DNA of 64,000 bases from a virus. Numbering within the stretch: position 1 is the first letter of the stretch; each line of letters begins with the position of its first letter. A program made the translations under genes and the position numbers. This document shows positions 1 through 8,940 of this stretch, in pieces. The notes below the pieces were generated by a model, which was not told where the DNA came from, searched no databases, and was given only the letters and a program-made list of their open reading frames with translations. Location: positions 21,012 to 85,011 of IMG/VR virus record IMGVR_UViG_3300020473_000024; one strand, given 5' to 3'.

Positions 1-182
1 TCATAACAAGCCTTAGCAATCTTATTAAAATCACCAGCTGTGATGTTAAACTTCTGTTTAGCTACATCAGCAATATTTGATTGTAGATCCTTTAAGGCAT
101 CAATCTGAGTTTGAGCGTCTTTCCACTCTTTGATGTTCCCACGGAAACCTTCATCGTTTAAAATATACCCTTGAATATTCAT
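1..182 (-). CDS. partial small protein, possibly DsbA-like dsDNA-binding
   Basis: Reads leftward and runs off the window, so only the first 60 residues (MNIQGYILND...) are visible. The start at 182 has a GGAGA Shine-Dalgarno about 5 nt upstream. The lysine- and glutamine-rich helical text and a short FNKIAKACY stretch loosely recall the C-terminal part of T4 DsbA, a small double-stranded-DNA-binding protein. That likeness is weak and is inference. It lies just downstream of the SPFH gene in the same direction and probably shares its transcript. Confidence 0.5.
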   Translation of the reverse strand, partial: MNIQGYILNDEGFRGNIKEWKDAQTQIDALKDLQSNIADVAKQKFNITAGDFNKIAKACY

Positions 183-190
183 ATCTCTCC

Positions 191-1582
191 TTACTTCTGA
201 ATGCTAGCGTCAATTTGTAGGTCTTTAGCCGCTTTAGCTGTCATCAGTTGCATAAAGTTATCGACTGTACCTAGAGCATTACCAGCTGTGCTATCTCCAC
301 CTCCAGCAAACACAGTTTGTGGAACATTGATTTGAGAAGCCGCTGAAGCCCATTCTTTGTTAATAGCTACTAGAGCTTCAAGTTTCTGAGCCAAAGCACC
401 ATCAGCCTCTAAGATTACACGTTTCTCATAAGCTTGTGCGTCAGCCGCTACTTGTACTGCTTGTGCATCAATGCGAGCTTTATCTAGATTAATCTCAGAG
501 GTTTGTTTAGCAATCTGAGCTTCTTCACGCTGACGTTCTGCTTCGATAAGAGCCAGCTGTTTGCTTGTCTCAGCATTAGTGGTTTTTTCAATCTGCTCCA
601 CTTCTGCTTTAGCTTGACGTTTAGCAATTTCTGTTTTACCAGCTTGAATAGCTAACAGACGTTGTTCTTCTTGCTCTTTACGCTCTTCACGAGCTACGAT
701 ACGACGACTAGCGGCATCTTTACGAGCTTGGATTTGTTGCTCAAACTTATCATCTGGGTCTAAGTCTTCTAAGATTGCACTACCTACTTTGATACCAAAC
801 TGCATAAAATCATGCTGTTCACGAATAGGCATACCATTCTTACCTAACACCTTCTGCATAACAATAACTTCTTGGCTAGTGTCACCTACACTTGAAGTAT
901 TTTCAGCACCTTCCGAGTTATTTGCTGTAGCATCGGAAGACACAACACCAGTGTTAATACGCTTCTTAACTTGCTCTACAACAGCACGACCTTGTGCGAT
1001 AGTATCACGGAAATCGGTCTTAAAGTTATCTCGTTCACCACCAGCATAGTATTCTTCCATCGTGTACATGTTAGCAACGCTGTCCATTGAAGCCACTACA
1101 GCTGGTTTCAGTAGTGCAGATACAAGACGCTCAGGACTACGATACATACGAGCCATTTCTAAGAAAGCTTCTTCCTCCTGAGGGATCTCAAAACGAGTGA
1201 CTTGCTTGATATGCCCTGTCCAGTTGTCTGCCATACGGACTTTGTGTGGCGCTGATACGCTACTACCATCTGCCTGTGGGTTGTTTGTATTAGAAACTGT
1301 AATAGCCCAAGGGTATTGATTACTGTAACCAAAACCTTCAAAATACCAACCTGTAGTACAAACAGCTTTCTCACTTCCGAAAACAGTCCGAACGTGTTGA
1401 CAGTTACCACCATCGTTGTACTGAAAAGCACCACCTAGTAGCATCACTGCGGATAGAATAGAGGCGATAGAAATACCAACACTCTTAATCTTTCGTTCAA
1501 TACTATTAGCTTCTGTTTTAACAAAGAAGCCTACTGCGACTGAAACTAGAAGTAACAGAACACCCAAAATACCTAAAAACAT
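191..1582 (-). CDS. SPFH/band-7 (prohibitin-like) membrane protein
   Basis: About 463 aa. An N-terminal hydrophobic segment (residues about 3-20) and a second one at about 33-50 anchor it in the membrane. A band-7/SPFH-like region follows to about residue 230. The second half is a long charged coiled coil rich in EAERQREEAQIAKQ-type repeats, then a Gly/Ser-rich tail. SPFH proteins form large membrane rings; phage versions are common but their role is unclear. An ATG at 1594 overlaps the GGAGG ribosome site itself, so the next ATG at 1582, with 5 nt spacing, is the likely start. It follows the SSB gene in the same direction. Confidence 0.8.
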   Translation of the reverse strand: MFLGILGVLLLLVSVAVGFFVKTEANSIERKIKSVGISIASILSAVMLLGGAFQYNDGGNCQHVRTVFGSEKAVCTTGWYFEGFGYSNQYPWAITVSNTNNPQADGSSVSAPHKVRMADNWTGHIKQVTRFEIPQEEEAFLEMARMYRSPERLVSALLKPAVVASMDSVANMYTMEEYYAGGERDNFKTDFRDTIAQGRAVVEQVKKRINTGVVSSDATANNSEGAENTSSVGDTSQEVIVMQKVLGKNGMPIREQHDFMQFGIKVGSAILEDLDPDDKFEQQIQARKDAASRRIVAREERKEQEEQRLLAIQAGKTEIAKRQAKAEVEQIEKTTNAETSKQLALIEAERQREEAQIAKQTSEINLDKARIDAQAVQVAADAQAYEKRVILEADGALAQKLEALVAINKEWASAASQINVPQTVFAGGGDSTAGNALGTVDNFMQLMTAKAAKDLQIDASIQK

Positions 1583-1604
1583 AATATCCTCCATTTTGTA
1601 TAAG

Positions 1605-1620
1605 GGGGCTTAACAGCCCC
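1605..1620 (-). other. GC hairpin between SSB and SPFH genes
   Basis: Inverted repeat GGGGCT-gtta-AGCCCC just upstream of the SPFH ribosome site. It has no following U-run on the minus strand, so it is more likely an mRNA processing or stability hairpin, or a weak attenuator, than a full terminator. Confidence 0.45.
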
Positions 1621-1648
1621 AATAAATTCTTTTAAAATCAACTACTTA

Positions 1649-2254
1649 TCAGAAGGGAATGTCATCATCAAAGTCGCTATCTTGGTCTGGCTGATTGTTC
1701 TGACTAGCCTGAGGGCTACTACTCTGTTGCTGTTGTTGCTGTTGCTGTGGAGCTTGCTCCTGACTACTGAATAGCTCTGGAAGGGCTTCTTTACCACCAG
1801 AGGCATACTTAAATAACACTTCCTCAGCGATTTTCACAGTGTCCTTTGCCAGATCTTCTGGTTTAGCTGTTTTCTTAGCTACTGCCGCCACTAACGTTGC
1901 CGCATAGCCCATACAGCTTTGGCGCATAATCTGATCCTGATTACCACCTGACTTGCCTTGGTAGCCACCGCCTTTGCCGCCTTTGTTACCACCCCGACCT
2001 TGATAACCGCCACCGTTTCCACCAGCTTGTTTTTTCTGGACAAGCTCTGGATTGCCTACTAGGTTGCTCCAATCATCAGGGTTATAAGTGAGTTTGATTG
2101 TATCGCCATTGTCAAAGGTTTTTGGTTTTTGCTTAATACCTAAGCTGATATTATTGTGCCAGTTGCCACTATCATCTTTAATATTGAGTTTATAAAAACC
2201 TTGTGGGTTCGGCTCTAATTTAAATACCTGACCCGTTACTGTTACATTTGCCAT
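1649..2254 (-). CDS. single-stranded DNA-binding protein (SSB-like)
   Basis: 201 aa. Residues 1-70 look like a small OB-fold (MANVTVTGQVFKLEPN... with a TIKLTYNPDDW strand). A Gly/Lys-rich linker follows (about 75-108), then a short helical domain with QIMRQSCMGYAAT, then a Gln/Ser-rich linker. The protein ends in DSDFDDDIPF, the acidic tip by which bacterial SSBs recruit partner proteins. That tip makes an SSB role very likely although the OB region is divergent. The helical insert between the linkers is unusual for an SSB. It sits beside the polymerase and helicase genes, behind a small basic gene. Confidence 0.85.
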   Translation of the reverse strand: MANVTVTGQVFKLEPNPQGFYKLNIKDDSGNWHNNISLGIKQKPKTFDNGDTIKLTYNPDDWSNLVGNPELVQKKQAGGNGGGYQGRGGNKGGKGGGYQGKSGGNQDQIMRQSCMGYAATLVAAVAKKTAKPEDLAKDTVKIAEEVLFKYASGGKEALPELFSSQEQAPQQQQQQQQSSSPQASQNNQPDQDSDFDDDIPF

Positions 2255-2259
2255 ACTGA

Positions 2260-2418
2260 TTACTCTCCTTTCTCTTCTTCACGTTTCGTTTTGTTGTAAG
2301 GTCGTTTATAATTACCTCCCTTACCCTTGCCACTGTTGTTAGGATTGCCCCAACGATGAGATAAGAATACTTCTAGGAAGTCCTTTTCTCGCTGTTTCTT
2401 AGTGCTTGTATATGTCAT
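2260..2418 (-). CDS. small basic protein (52 aa)
   Basis: MTYTSTKKQREKDFLEV..., rich in Lys, Arg, Gly and Asn, with no recognisable domain. A strong GAGGAGG site lies 4-5 nt before the ATG at 2418. It is the first gene after a promoter at 2451-2478 and precedes SSB by a few bases, so it is probably co-transcribed with SSB and the SPFH gene. The charge suggests nucleic acid binding, but that is only inference. Confidence 0.7.
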   Translation of the reverse strand: MTYTSTKKQREKDFLEVFLSHRWGNPNNSGKGKGGNYKRPYNKTKREEEKGE

Positions 2419-2450
2419 TATACCTCCTCTGCTTCAATAAAGTGACAGGT

Positions 2451-2478
2451 AGTATACCACACAATAAACTCCTGTCAA
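2451..2478 (-). promoter_or_regulatory. sigma70-like promoter for small gene-SSB-SPFH
   Basis: Minus strand: TTGACA at 2473-2478, 16-nt spacer, TATACT at 2451-2456, preceded by TGTGG (extended -10, TGn). The same TGTGG-TA arrangement recurs at 4330, 13161 and 43723. It lies in the gap after the polymerase stop codon. Confidence 0.75.
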
Positions 2479-2492
2479 CCCCTATTTATAAA

Positions 2493-3342
2493 TTAATGGC
2501 ACTGCGCCCAGTTGCGCCCCAGCTGGTAGCCAGCGGTGAGGTCAACACGTAAGTTATAGAACTTACCTCCTTCTTCGATAGACTTAACTGCTAACTCTCC
2601 AGCTCTGCTGTAGCCACACCACCAAACTCCGTTGGCGTGTCCGATATCACTAAACACCTTCCCTGTAGATTCCTCCATCTGAGCCTTCCACTCCTCAGCT
2701 TCTTCCTCAGACTTGAATGACTTAATCTTAACGTTACGGGTGTGCTCTTCCATCTGACTTTCATCATGGTAAAATATGATAGCCTCAGCTTCAAGGTTTT
2801 CATCTCTCACCCAACGATCCCAGTAGACAGCGGCACGTTTCATACAGATAACGCCAGCTGATTGGAATAAAGTATTTACTAGGCTGTGTCTAGAACGAGC
2901 CATAAGCTTTCTTCCATCAACACCCACTATAAACTTCTTATCGTTGTCTGTCCAGTGTTTTTCTAATGCTTTCTTTAAAAGAGCAAGAGGCTTAGAAGCT
3001 TCCCAAAATGCGTTGAATACACGTTGAGCATGATCCAAACTCCATCCCATTTGTTTAGCAATCTTAGGTGGTTGAGCACCATAAGAGGAGCTATACTTTA
3101 ATACTTTAGCACTATCCCGATCCACCCCCATTTTTTCAGCATTAACAGAATGTATGTCGTGTGGCTTAGGAGATACCAGTGCTTTGGCATACTCCTTCCC
3201 GTTGTAAGGAAGACAATAGTGAGCCTCTACACGAGCTTCCAAACCATCAGCATCACAACCTATCTGAACACTACCTTTTGGAACACAGAACATGCTCCTC
3301 ATAGGCTCTCCATACAAACTCGTAACACGGGGGATATTTGCA
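2493..3342 (-). CDS. DNA polymerase family A, exon 2 (palm and fingers)
   Basis: C-terminal 283 codons of the T7-like polymerase. After the splice junction the frame reads ANIPRVTSLYGEPM. Motif A is GCDADGLEARVEAHY (catalytic Asp), motif B is DRDSAKVLKYSSSYGA (fingers Lys/Tyr) and motif C is YHDES (second catalytic Asp). The open frame upstream of the junction belongs to the intron. Joining 4564 to 3342 restores one reading frame: 1625 + 850 nt gives 825 codons, an 824-aa product. The junction is inferred from group I rules and frame. Confidence 0.9.
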
Positions 3343-3350
3343 CTTTATAT

Positions 3351-4250
3351 TCACTCAAAGTCGCTAGCTTTGAGCCGTTCTCGTAAGCAAGAATGAAAGT
3401 ATCTCCGAGTTGTTATCTCTTGTATCTTAAGTTCTTTAGAGATGTCTCCAAGAGATTTACCCTCTAGGAACATCCTTACTATAATACAACCCAGTTCATC
3501 TTTTGTATAACCCAGATCAGTTGCTACTAGAAACCTTCTATTACCTTTGTCTAGATAACATCCTAACAACCTTCTAGCAGAGAAGTAGCCAATATTCATG
3601 GTCTTAGATATCTTCGTTAAAGTAGCACCTAAGGCATACATCTTTCTAACAACATAAGGATCTGTGTTATTGATCTCTTGATTGAATAGAGACATGTCTT
3701 GTTTGCTTATGTAGACTTTTGCAAAATGCCTGTGTCTACCAAGATCCCTAGATATTTTTGCGAAAGAGTACCCCTTTAGTGACTGCTTGTAAATAAACTC
3801 TGCAAGAAAAGAGGAATCTTTAAACCCTAGCGACTCTGCTGTCCTGTCCCTTTTTGAAGAGGAACTCTTACAGTTGGCGACATCTTTCAATGTCTCTCCA
3901 TACCTGTTAACAACCTTGTCTTGCGCCATTGTGTGCAAAGATTGATTACAGAGATTATAGTAGAGAGGGTTATTTGCGGCATCAACTTGCTCCAACAACT
4001 CCACTTCTTTTTTGGCAACAGCTTCTCTACTACCTTTAAAGAGGACTTCAACAGAGAATCTATCTCCTCTAGAGAAATCTTTAAAATACTGGACACTGGC
4101 AGAGCTAGACCAATATTCTTTATCCTCTCTGTTACACCAAATAATCTCCTCTCCCTCGATAGAGACAATATCACATTCTTGTTTCATACCTATGTAATAT
4201 TTAGGTTTCGCGTCTTCTCTTTTATTAACTAATCTGTATACAATATTCAT
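3351..4250 (-). CDS. intron-encoded homing endonuclease, GIY-YIG-like
   Basis: 299 aa. The N-terminus reads VYRLVN...KYYIGMK, a variant GIY-YIG motif. A conserved-looking Glu (KKEVELLEQ, about residue 86) and YYNL follow, as in this nuclease family. The C-terminal two-thirds hold at least three helix-turn-helix-like repeats (SFAKISRDLG, TLTKISKTMN, SLGDISKELK) that would recognise the target site. Such enzymes cut intron-less alleles so that the intron is copied in. Start at 4250 has an AGGAG site. The gene has its own promoter inside the intron (4330-4358). Confidence 0.82.
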   Translation of the reverse strand: MNIVYRLVNKREDAKPKYYIGMKQECDIVSIEGEEIIWCNREDKEYWSSSASVQYFKDFSRGDRFSVEVLFKGSREAVAKKEVELLEQVDAANNPLYYNLCNQSLHTMAQDKVVNRYGETLKDVANCKSSSSKRDRTAESLGFKDSSFLAEFIYKQSLKGYSFAKISRDLGRHRHFAKVYISKQDMSLFNQEINNTDPYVVRKMYALGATLTKISKTMNIGYFSARRLLGCYLDKGNRRFLVATDLGYTKDELGCIIVRMFLEGKSLGDISKELKIQEITTRRYFHSCLRERLKASDFE

Positions 4251-4329
4251 TCTTGCTCCTAACTGCTTACAGTTTCCTGTAAGAATAGACTATATCTTTG
4301 GTATATTAATAATAAACCGACTTACTATT

Positions 4330-4358
4330 ATTATACCACAGCCTGTTTCGATTGTCAA
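4330..4358 (-). promoter_or_regulatory. perfect consensus sigma70 promoter inside the intron
   Basis: Minus strand: TTGACA at 4353-4358, exactly 17 nt, TATAAT at 4330-4335, with TGTGG in front of the -10. It is placed to transcribe the homing endonuclease (start 4250) and lies in the intron between P7 5' strand and P7 3' strand, probably in an extended P8 loop. Confidence 0.85.
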
Positions 4359-4563
4359 TGTTCTATAAGAACAGGAGCTTACAATCTACGCCTTACGGCT
4401 AGTCGTTGAACCTTCTCCTATTCGGAGCTTGGCGGCTGATCACCCAATCTTCTACATTTTCAGACATTCACGCCTAGGCTTATTTCATCCTTACGTTGTA
4501 GTTGTAGAAGCTCTAAGGGCTTCCCAGCAATTAAAGCTGTTTTTTACGTGAGGCTAGCAATTA

Positions 4564-6188
4564 ACCACACGGTGTTGGAAACGCGATGTGTTGCACCCGC
4601 ATGTATCCGCTGACGTAGGCAATCTACCATCATACTCCAGACGTGGATGGGCTAGGAAGCCTGTTCCATTAGGACTTAGTATGCTATTGCGTCTATGGCG
4701 GTAAGTCAACCAATGAACAATATCCTTGACATAAGCATATCTCTTACCCAACAACTCCAAGTTAGGGCAAAGCTTCTCCTTGTCGTCTCCATCAGTGTAA
4801 ATAGGCTGTGTAATAACCTTAAGGGGTCGAGAGAGATCGTGGTTTATCAGCTTATCTCTCATCTCCGCAATAGAGTTGACTTTTAAATGTTCTAATCGGA
4901 AAGGCTCTAGAGGACTATCTTTTGTCTCATCTATGTACCTCTCACAACTCTCTAGGAACTTAACACGGTCTAGTTTACGTTTCTTGCTGTCAAGAGTCAG
5001 GTCTTTATCTTTAAACGCAATAGGATTCCACCCCTGCCCTACAAGGTAAGATTTAATATCCCCTTGGTTAGCCAAGCGCATAGGCTCAGTCATAGGAGGC
5101 ATTTTCTTATCCTTAAGATCCTTTAAAGCCTGTTCCATCATCTCAGGGGGTAGAGGTTGCATTTCACCTTTCTCCCTGCTCTTCCTAATAAAATCTGGCA
5201 TGTCCTCTGGGTCAGTGATACCAGCTTGTTCACAGTATCTCTCCCCAGCCTTACTAATCGATCCATCTTGTTTAAAAGCTGTCTTAGGAGGAGCTTTAAA
5301 CTTAAGTACCTCGTTGTCCACAGGATACCCCAACTTCTCCAACCACGACCAACCATGACTACTAATCTCCCCATTGTCGGTGAAAGGTTTAGCAGGATAA
5401 CTAGGCTGTCTACTAGGAGGTAGTGGTCTAGGAGGTAATTTAGGCTCTACAACAGACTCTAATCGTTCCATTTCAGCATTAAGCCACTCCAAGTTTTCTT
5501 TGGCTAGCTGTTGGTCAAAAAAGAAGCCCTTTTCCTCACTACGTGATACTATCTCAGCAATAGCTTTTTCAACCCAATAGGCTTGATCCCAGTTCCAATT
5601 ACCTTTCTCTTGGATGAGGTATTGGTAGACTTTCTCGTTTACTTCCACATCTCGAATACAATATTCGAGCATTTCAGGGTGGTATACAGCAAACTCAGCA
5701 CCCTTGGGGTCACTGGGTGACACTAATCCCAACTCTTCGGCTTTAGCTCTCCAGTCAATCTTAGGCAATCCTAAAATCTTACCAAAGTCGTCTATTGAGT
5801 GACCCAACCTATCTGGGTTCAATGTTTTAGACAGCACAAGGGTGTCTTCAATAAAACAAGGCGATCCCTCTATTGTGTCCTCTAATGACCAATTATTAGC
5901 CTCAGCCTCTTTAGGATCACAGGTATCGGCTACTGTGAAACTAATGCCTAGTAGCTTACTACAAGCTCTTAAGTCATAGTTAATTATGTTGTGACCTATT
6001 AGGACAGAACACTTCTTCAAAAACTTGCTGAACATATTCAAAGGGAACTCACACTCAGGGTGATCCCCGAATGTGAAGATCTCCTTCGTATCAATATCTT
6101 TAGCAACAATACAGTGTATTTCTGTAATAGGATCTTCAACGTTAAGTAAGCCATTACCTTCTATATCAAATACGGCTCTTCTTCCCAT
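4564..6188 (-). CDS. DNA polymerase family A, exon 1 (3'-5' exonuclease and N-terminal part)
   Basis: 541 codons plus 2 nt. MGRRAVFDIEGNGLL carries the DIE exonuclease motif seen in T7 polymerase, followed by IGHNIINYD at about residue 70-80 (exo II type). The C-terminal end, NTSRFQHRVV, is the conserved stretch just before motif A. A longer open frame begins at 6242, but AAGGAG sits 7 nt before the ATG at 6188, directly after the helicase stop at 6199, so 6188 is the start. Spliced product 824 aa, somewhat longer than T7 polymerase. It replicates phage DNA together with the helicase gene just upstream. Confidence 0.9.
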
Positions 6189-6198
6189 CTCAATCTCC

Positions 6199-7836
6199 TT
6201 AAAAATCTGCTTCTGCATTCTCAAGCAAACCTGTTGTATCATTCATCTGGAATATATCAGCTATTCCTAGATAACCCCAAGGTCTGTTTTTAAGAACACT
6301 CCATCTCACTCTACCACGGCTCTTGTCTGGCATGATCTCAGGCTCTAGACCTAGTACAATCCACGATAATTGCTCCAGACCTGAAGCTCCTTTAAGATCT
6401 TCTTTTCTAACATTAACCCAGAAAGGCTCATTCTCCTTACCCTTTGGTGGTCTGAAGTCTTGAACAATATTTCGGTTAAGGTGGCTTACAGCTATAATCC
6501 CTAGGTCATGTGATGCCACATAAGCCGCAAGCTCTACCATCGTTTTCTCTAGAGCGCTACGCTCATCGTTAGTGCCAAGTCCTGTCACTAGCATAGAGAG
6601 GTGGTCTAGGATTATGAAGTCAACATTATAAAGGTAGTGGAAGTTATTAATCTTCTTCATCAAATCTTCTAGAGGAATGCTTCCAAAATGATCCAAGAAT
6701 ACAAACTTATCTTCGTCTCTACACCAATCATAAGCCTCTTTAAGCCGTTCATCATCAGCAAAGCTTTTAGGATCTTTCTTAAAGTGGTTGTAATTGACTT
6801 CTAGGTAACGAGCACCCATCCTCTGTAGTGTTTCGTCAGTCTCTTCCTCTAAGAAAATCATCCCCACCTTATGACCTTGCTCCGCTAAATGGTAGGCTAT
6901 CTCAGCTGTAGTGGTTGACTTGCCAGCACCAGAAGGAGCTGTAATAACTGTCAACTCTCTTACACGGAAGCCGTGGATCTTCTCCATAAGCCGAGGAAAT
7001 GTAGGAACATAAACACCCTCTTCTCTTTTCCGTGTAAATGCCTCAAAACCAATATCTGAGGCTGTTACTACCTTATCGGCTTGGTACTTAACCCAACCAA
7101 AAGAAAGCATCTTTGTGAGCTTTTCACTGCCTTCTTCGAGGTAAACATCGTTAGGATCTTTCTGGTTAGATTTAGTCCAATCTAAAACAACAACATCACT
7201 AGATAGGAGACTTGAGGCAACATTATCAGTACACTCCTTACCTCGGACAATGTGCTTTTTCTTCTCTCGCTCTGTTGCGGAGTCATTATCAAAAGCTAGA
7301 CGAATTTCTCCAAATTTAGATATGAAGTCCCCGTTAGCATGGATAGAATCAACTGCATTAGCCGCCCCACAATTTAATCCAACAACGTAAGGTCTCATCC
7401 CTACATATTTAGAAGTTGAATCAGCCCACTCAGCTAAAGCTTGGTAGGAGATAAGGGTGTCTTCCTCTCCTTCTACAATAATCACATTCTTCATAGGTCT
7501 GTCGTTTGTTTCAGCTAGTTGCTGACCAAACAGCTTACAGTTTACACCCACCTTACCTATAGCTGTGATATAATATCTATCCGATTTCTCTAGTGTAAGA
7601 TCTTTTTTCTTCCAACCAGACAGCTTATTCTTCTGATCGTAGTAGGGGAAGTATATTGCCTGTGGTGTCTCTCCATCCTCGGAGGATACAGACATTCTTA
7701 CATTAAATTTGGTCGTTGTTTCTTTTGAAATACCTCGGTGGGTGAGGTCTGCGATAGGTAGTTTAGATACACTTTCTACGGTTTCTTTAGTTCTTGTCAC
7801 TTTTACACTGCTTCCTTTATTCTTGAAGTACCCCAT
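6199..7836 (-). CDS. replicative DNA helicase with TOPRIM domain (T7 gp4-like)
   Basis: 545 aa. TOPRIM-like motifs: VIIVEGEEDT at 118-127 and LAFDND at 180-185. RecA/DnaB-type helicase core: Walker A APSGAGKST at about 300-308, a FLDHFGS region, FIILDHLSML (Walker B-like) and VSHLNR near the end. No N-terminal zinc-binding domain is visible, so full primase activity is uncertain; it may act as helicase with reduced or no priming. It overlaps the upstream 49-aa gene by 20 nt and its ribosome site is weak (AGAG), which suggests translational coupling. Polymerase follows 10 nt downstream. Confidence 0.9.
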   Translation of the reverse strand: MGYFKNKGSSVKVTRTKETVESVSKLPIADLTHRGISKETTTKFNVRMSVSSEDGETPQAIYFPYYDQKNKLSGWKKKDLTLEKSDRYYITAIGKVGVNCKLFGQQLAETNDRPMKNVIIVEGEEDTLISYQALAEWADSTSKYVGMRPYVVGLNCGAANAVDSIHANGDFISKFGEIRLAFDNDSATEREKKKHIVRGKECTDNVASSLLSSDVVVLDWTKSNQKDPNDVYLEEGSEKLTKMLSFGWVKYQADKVVTASDIGFEAFTRKREEGVYVPTFPRLMEKIHGFRVRELTVITAPSGAGKSTTTAEIAYHLAEQGHKVGMIFLEEETDETLQRMGARYLEVNYNHFKKDPKSFADDERLKEAYDWCRDEDKFVFLDHFGSIPLEDLMKKINNFHYLYNVDFIILDHLSMLVTGLGTNDERSALEKTMVELAAYVASHDLGIIAVSHLNRNIVQDFRPPKGKENEPFWVNVRKEDLKGASGLEQLSWIVLGLEPEIMPDKSRGRVRWSVLKNRPWGYLGIADIFQMNDTTGLLENAEADF

Positions 7837-7966
7837 GTTTCTCTTTAAGCTCCTTATTGATCTCAGCCAACTCTTCTAGCGTCCTCATCTTTTCTTTTTC
7901 AATAATACGGAGATAGTCAGAGAGAACATCCTTTCTGTATTGCAACTCTTTCTTTTTGTTGTGCAT
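7817..7966 (-). CDS. small coiled-coil protein (49 aa)
   Basis: MHNKKKELQYRKDVL..., almost entirely charged helix, likely coiled coil. The ATG shares bases with the stop of the preceding gene (TAATG), and the 3' end overlaps the helicase start by 20 nt. The tight packing supports a real, coupled gene. Function unknown. Confidence 0.65.
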   Translation of the reverse strand: MHNKKKELQYRKDVLSDYLRIIEKEKMRTLEELAEINKELKEKHGVLQE

Positions 7967-8274
7967 TAGCCATCCTCACAAAAGTAGCTTGAGTAGTCCA
8001 TCTCTTCAGCGATAAGTCGCTCTATTTCCTGTTGGTCTTCAACACAAAGTAGTGAGTAAAATGTATCCTCTTCCCATTCGGAGAAGTCCAGTTGTGTGTC
8101 ATCCTCTCGCTCGACCATAGCACTGATAAAGTCGAAGGTGATAGAACTCTCTGTCTTTAACGTTAATGTTGACTCATCAACAATAGCTGGATCAAACGAG
8201 GTTACAACAACCTCTATTTCAATACTAGAAAAGCCCTCAGTTGAAGGGCTTCCTAATTCTAAATCTAACTTCAT
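7966..8274 (-). CDS. acidic hypothetical protein (102 aa)
   Basis: MKLDLELGSPST..., strongly acidic C-terminal half (EREDDTQLDFSEWEED). AAGGAG precedes the ATG at 8274. No domain recognised. Small acidic early phage proteins often bind host enzymes, but nothing here identifies a target. Confidence 0.7.
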   Translation of the reverse strand: MKLDLELGSPSTEGFSSIEIEVVVTSFDPAIVDESTLTLKTESSITFDFISAMVEREDDTQLDFSEWEEDTFYSLLCVEDQQEIERLIAEEMDYSSYFCEDG

Positions 8275-8282
8275 AAAACTCC

Positions 8283-8669
8283 TTACTTTTCAAAACTGTG
8301 AATTAGTTCAGCTTTCTCTTTAAAGTCTTCATTAACTTCCCTTACATCTGCTCTAATGTAGACATAGAGTTTACAAAACCGTTCTGCTAATTCTTTCTCC
8401 ATATCTTCACTGTAGGAAATAGGAGTAAGGGCGTACTTACCTTTACTAACATTAACCAAGACAGCCTTACCCTTATAAAAGTAGAGATCATATCTATCCT
8501 TACTCTCCTCTTTTTGCTTAGGAGTTATCTCCGCTATCTCTTCATCGCTTAGATTCAGGTTTACAATCTCCCCTGAACTATCACGAGCCTCCACCTTGTA
8601 GTAGGTGAGTCCATCTTTTTCGTAAAGTGTCTTTATAATCTTTACAAACGTATATTCACTTTCTTTCAT
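8283..8669 (-). CDS. hypothetical protein (128 aa)
   Basis: Start chosen at 8669 (MKESEYTFVKII...) because GGGAGA lies about 7 nt upstream; a longer open frame to 8705 lacks a site. It overlaps the end of the preceding membrane-protein gene by 14 nt. Mixed alpha/beta composition with KIIKTLYEKDGLTYYKVEAR; no family recognised. Confidence 0.7.
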   Translation of the reverse strand: MKESEYTFVKIIKTLYEKDGLTYYKVEARDSSGEIVNLNLSDEEIAEITPKQKEESKDRYDLYFYKGKAVLVNVSKGKYALTPISYSEDMEKELAERFCKLYVYIRADVREVNEDFKEKAELIHSFEK

Positions 8670-8940
8670 CGTCTTCTCCCGAACATTGATCAATAGAATA
8701 AACACTTTCTTTTAGCTTTGTCCTTATGGTGGGAATGGCGTCTAGCTTGATCATCTCCCATTCGCTAGAATAGCCATCGATATCTCGCTCGATAACCACC
8801 TCTGCTCCTTCAAAATCAGTAATGTTAACATAGACGGATGCCTCTGTCAACCAGATCTTTTCAATATACACAAAAGCGCCTAACACACCTAACGAGAATA
8901 CGCCTAGTGTGTATAACACCCAGCTAAATAACTTTTCCAC
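8656..8940 (-). CDS. single-pass membrane protein (94 aa), GTG start
   Basis: MEKLFSWVLYTLGVFSLG... has one N-terminal transmembrane helix (about residues 4-26), then a soluble domain of about 65 residues. The GTG at 8940 sits 7 nt after GGAG, which favours it over the TTG at 8958. It overlaps the preceding gene by 17 nt and the next by 14 nt. Unknown function, probably inner membrane. Confidence 0.65.
   Translation of the reverse strand: MEKLFSWVLYTLGVFSLGVLGAFVYIEKIWLTEASVYVNITDFEGAEVVIERDIDGYSSEWEMIKLDAIPTIRTKLKESVYSIDQCSGEDDERK

Larger units (their letters stand above)
3343..4563 (-). ncRNA. group I self-splicing intron in DNA polymerase gene
   Basis: 1221 nt. The 5' exon ends in U (GTGGT) and the intron begins TAATTGC, like the T4 td intron; it ends in G (ATATAAAG). 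Core elements seen on the minus strand: GACTA at 4404-4400 pairs with TAGTC at 4292-4288 inside the classic AAGATATAGTC motif (P7). A hairpin CTTACAG-GAAA-CTGTAAG at 4283-4266 looks like P9. The endonuclease gene lies after P9 and its stop codon is 8 nt from the 3' splice site. P3-P8 were not fully folded by eye. Without splicing the polymerase would stop at TAG 4554-4556. Confidence 0.88.

Noticed and set aside
3887-4232. Other open frames on both strands inside the intron
   Set aside because: Overlap the endonuclease gene, lack ribosome sites and show no domain.
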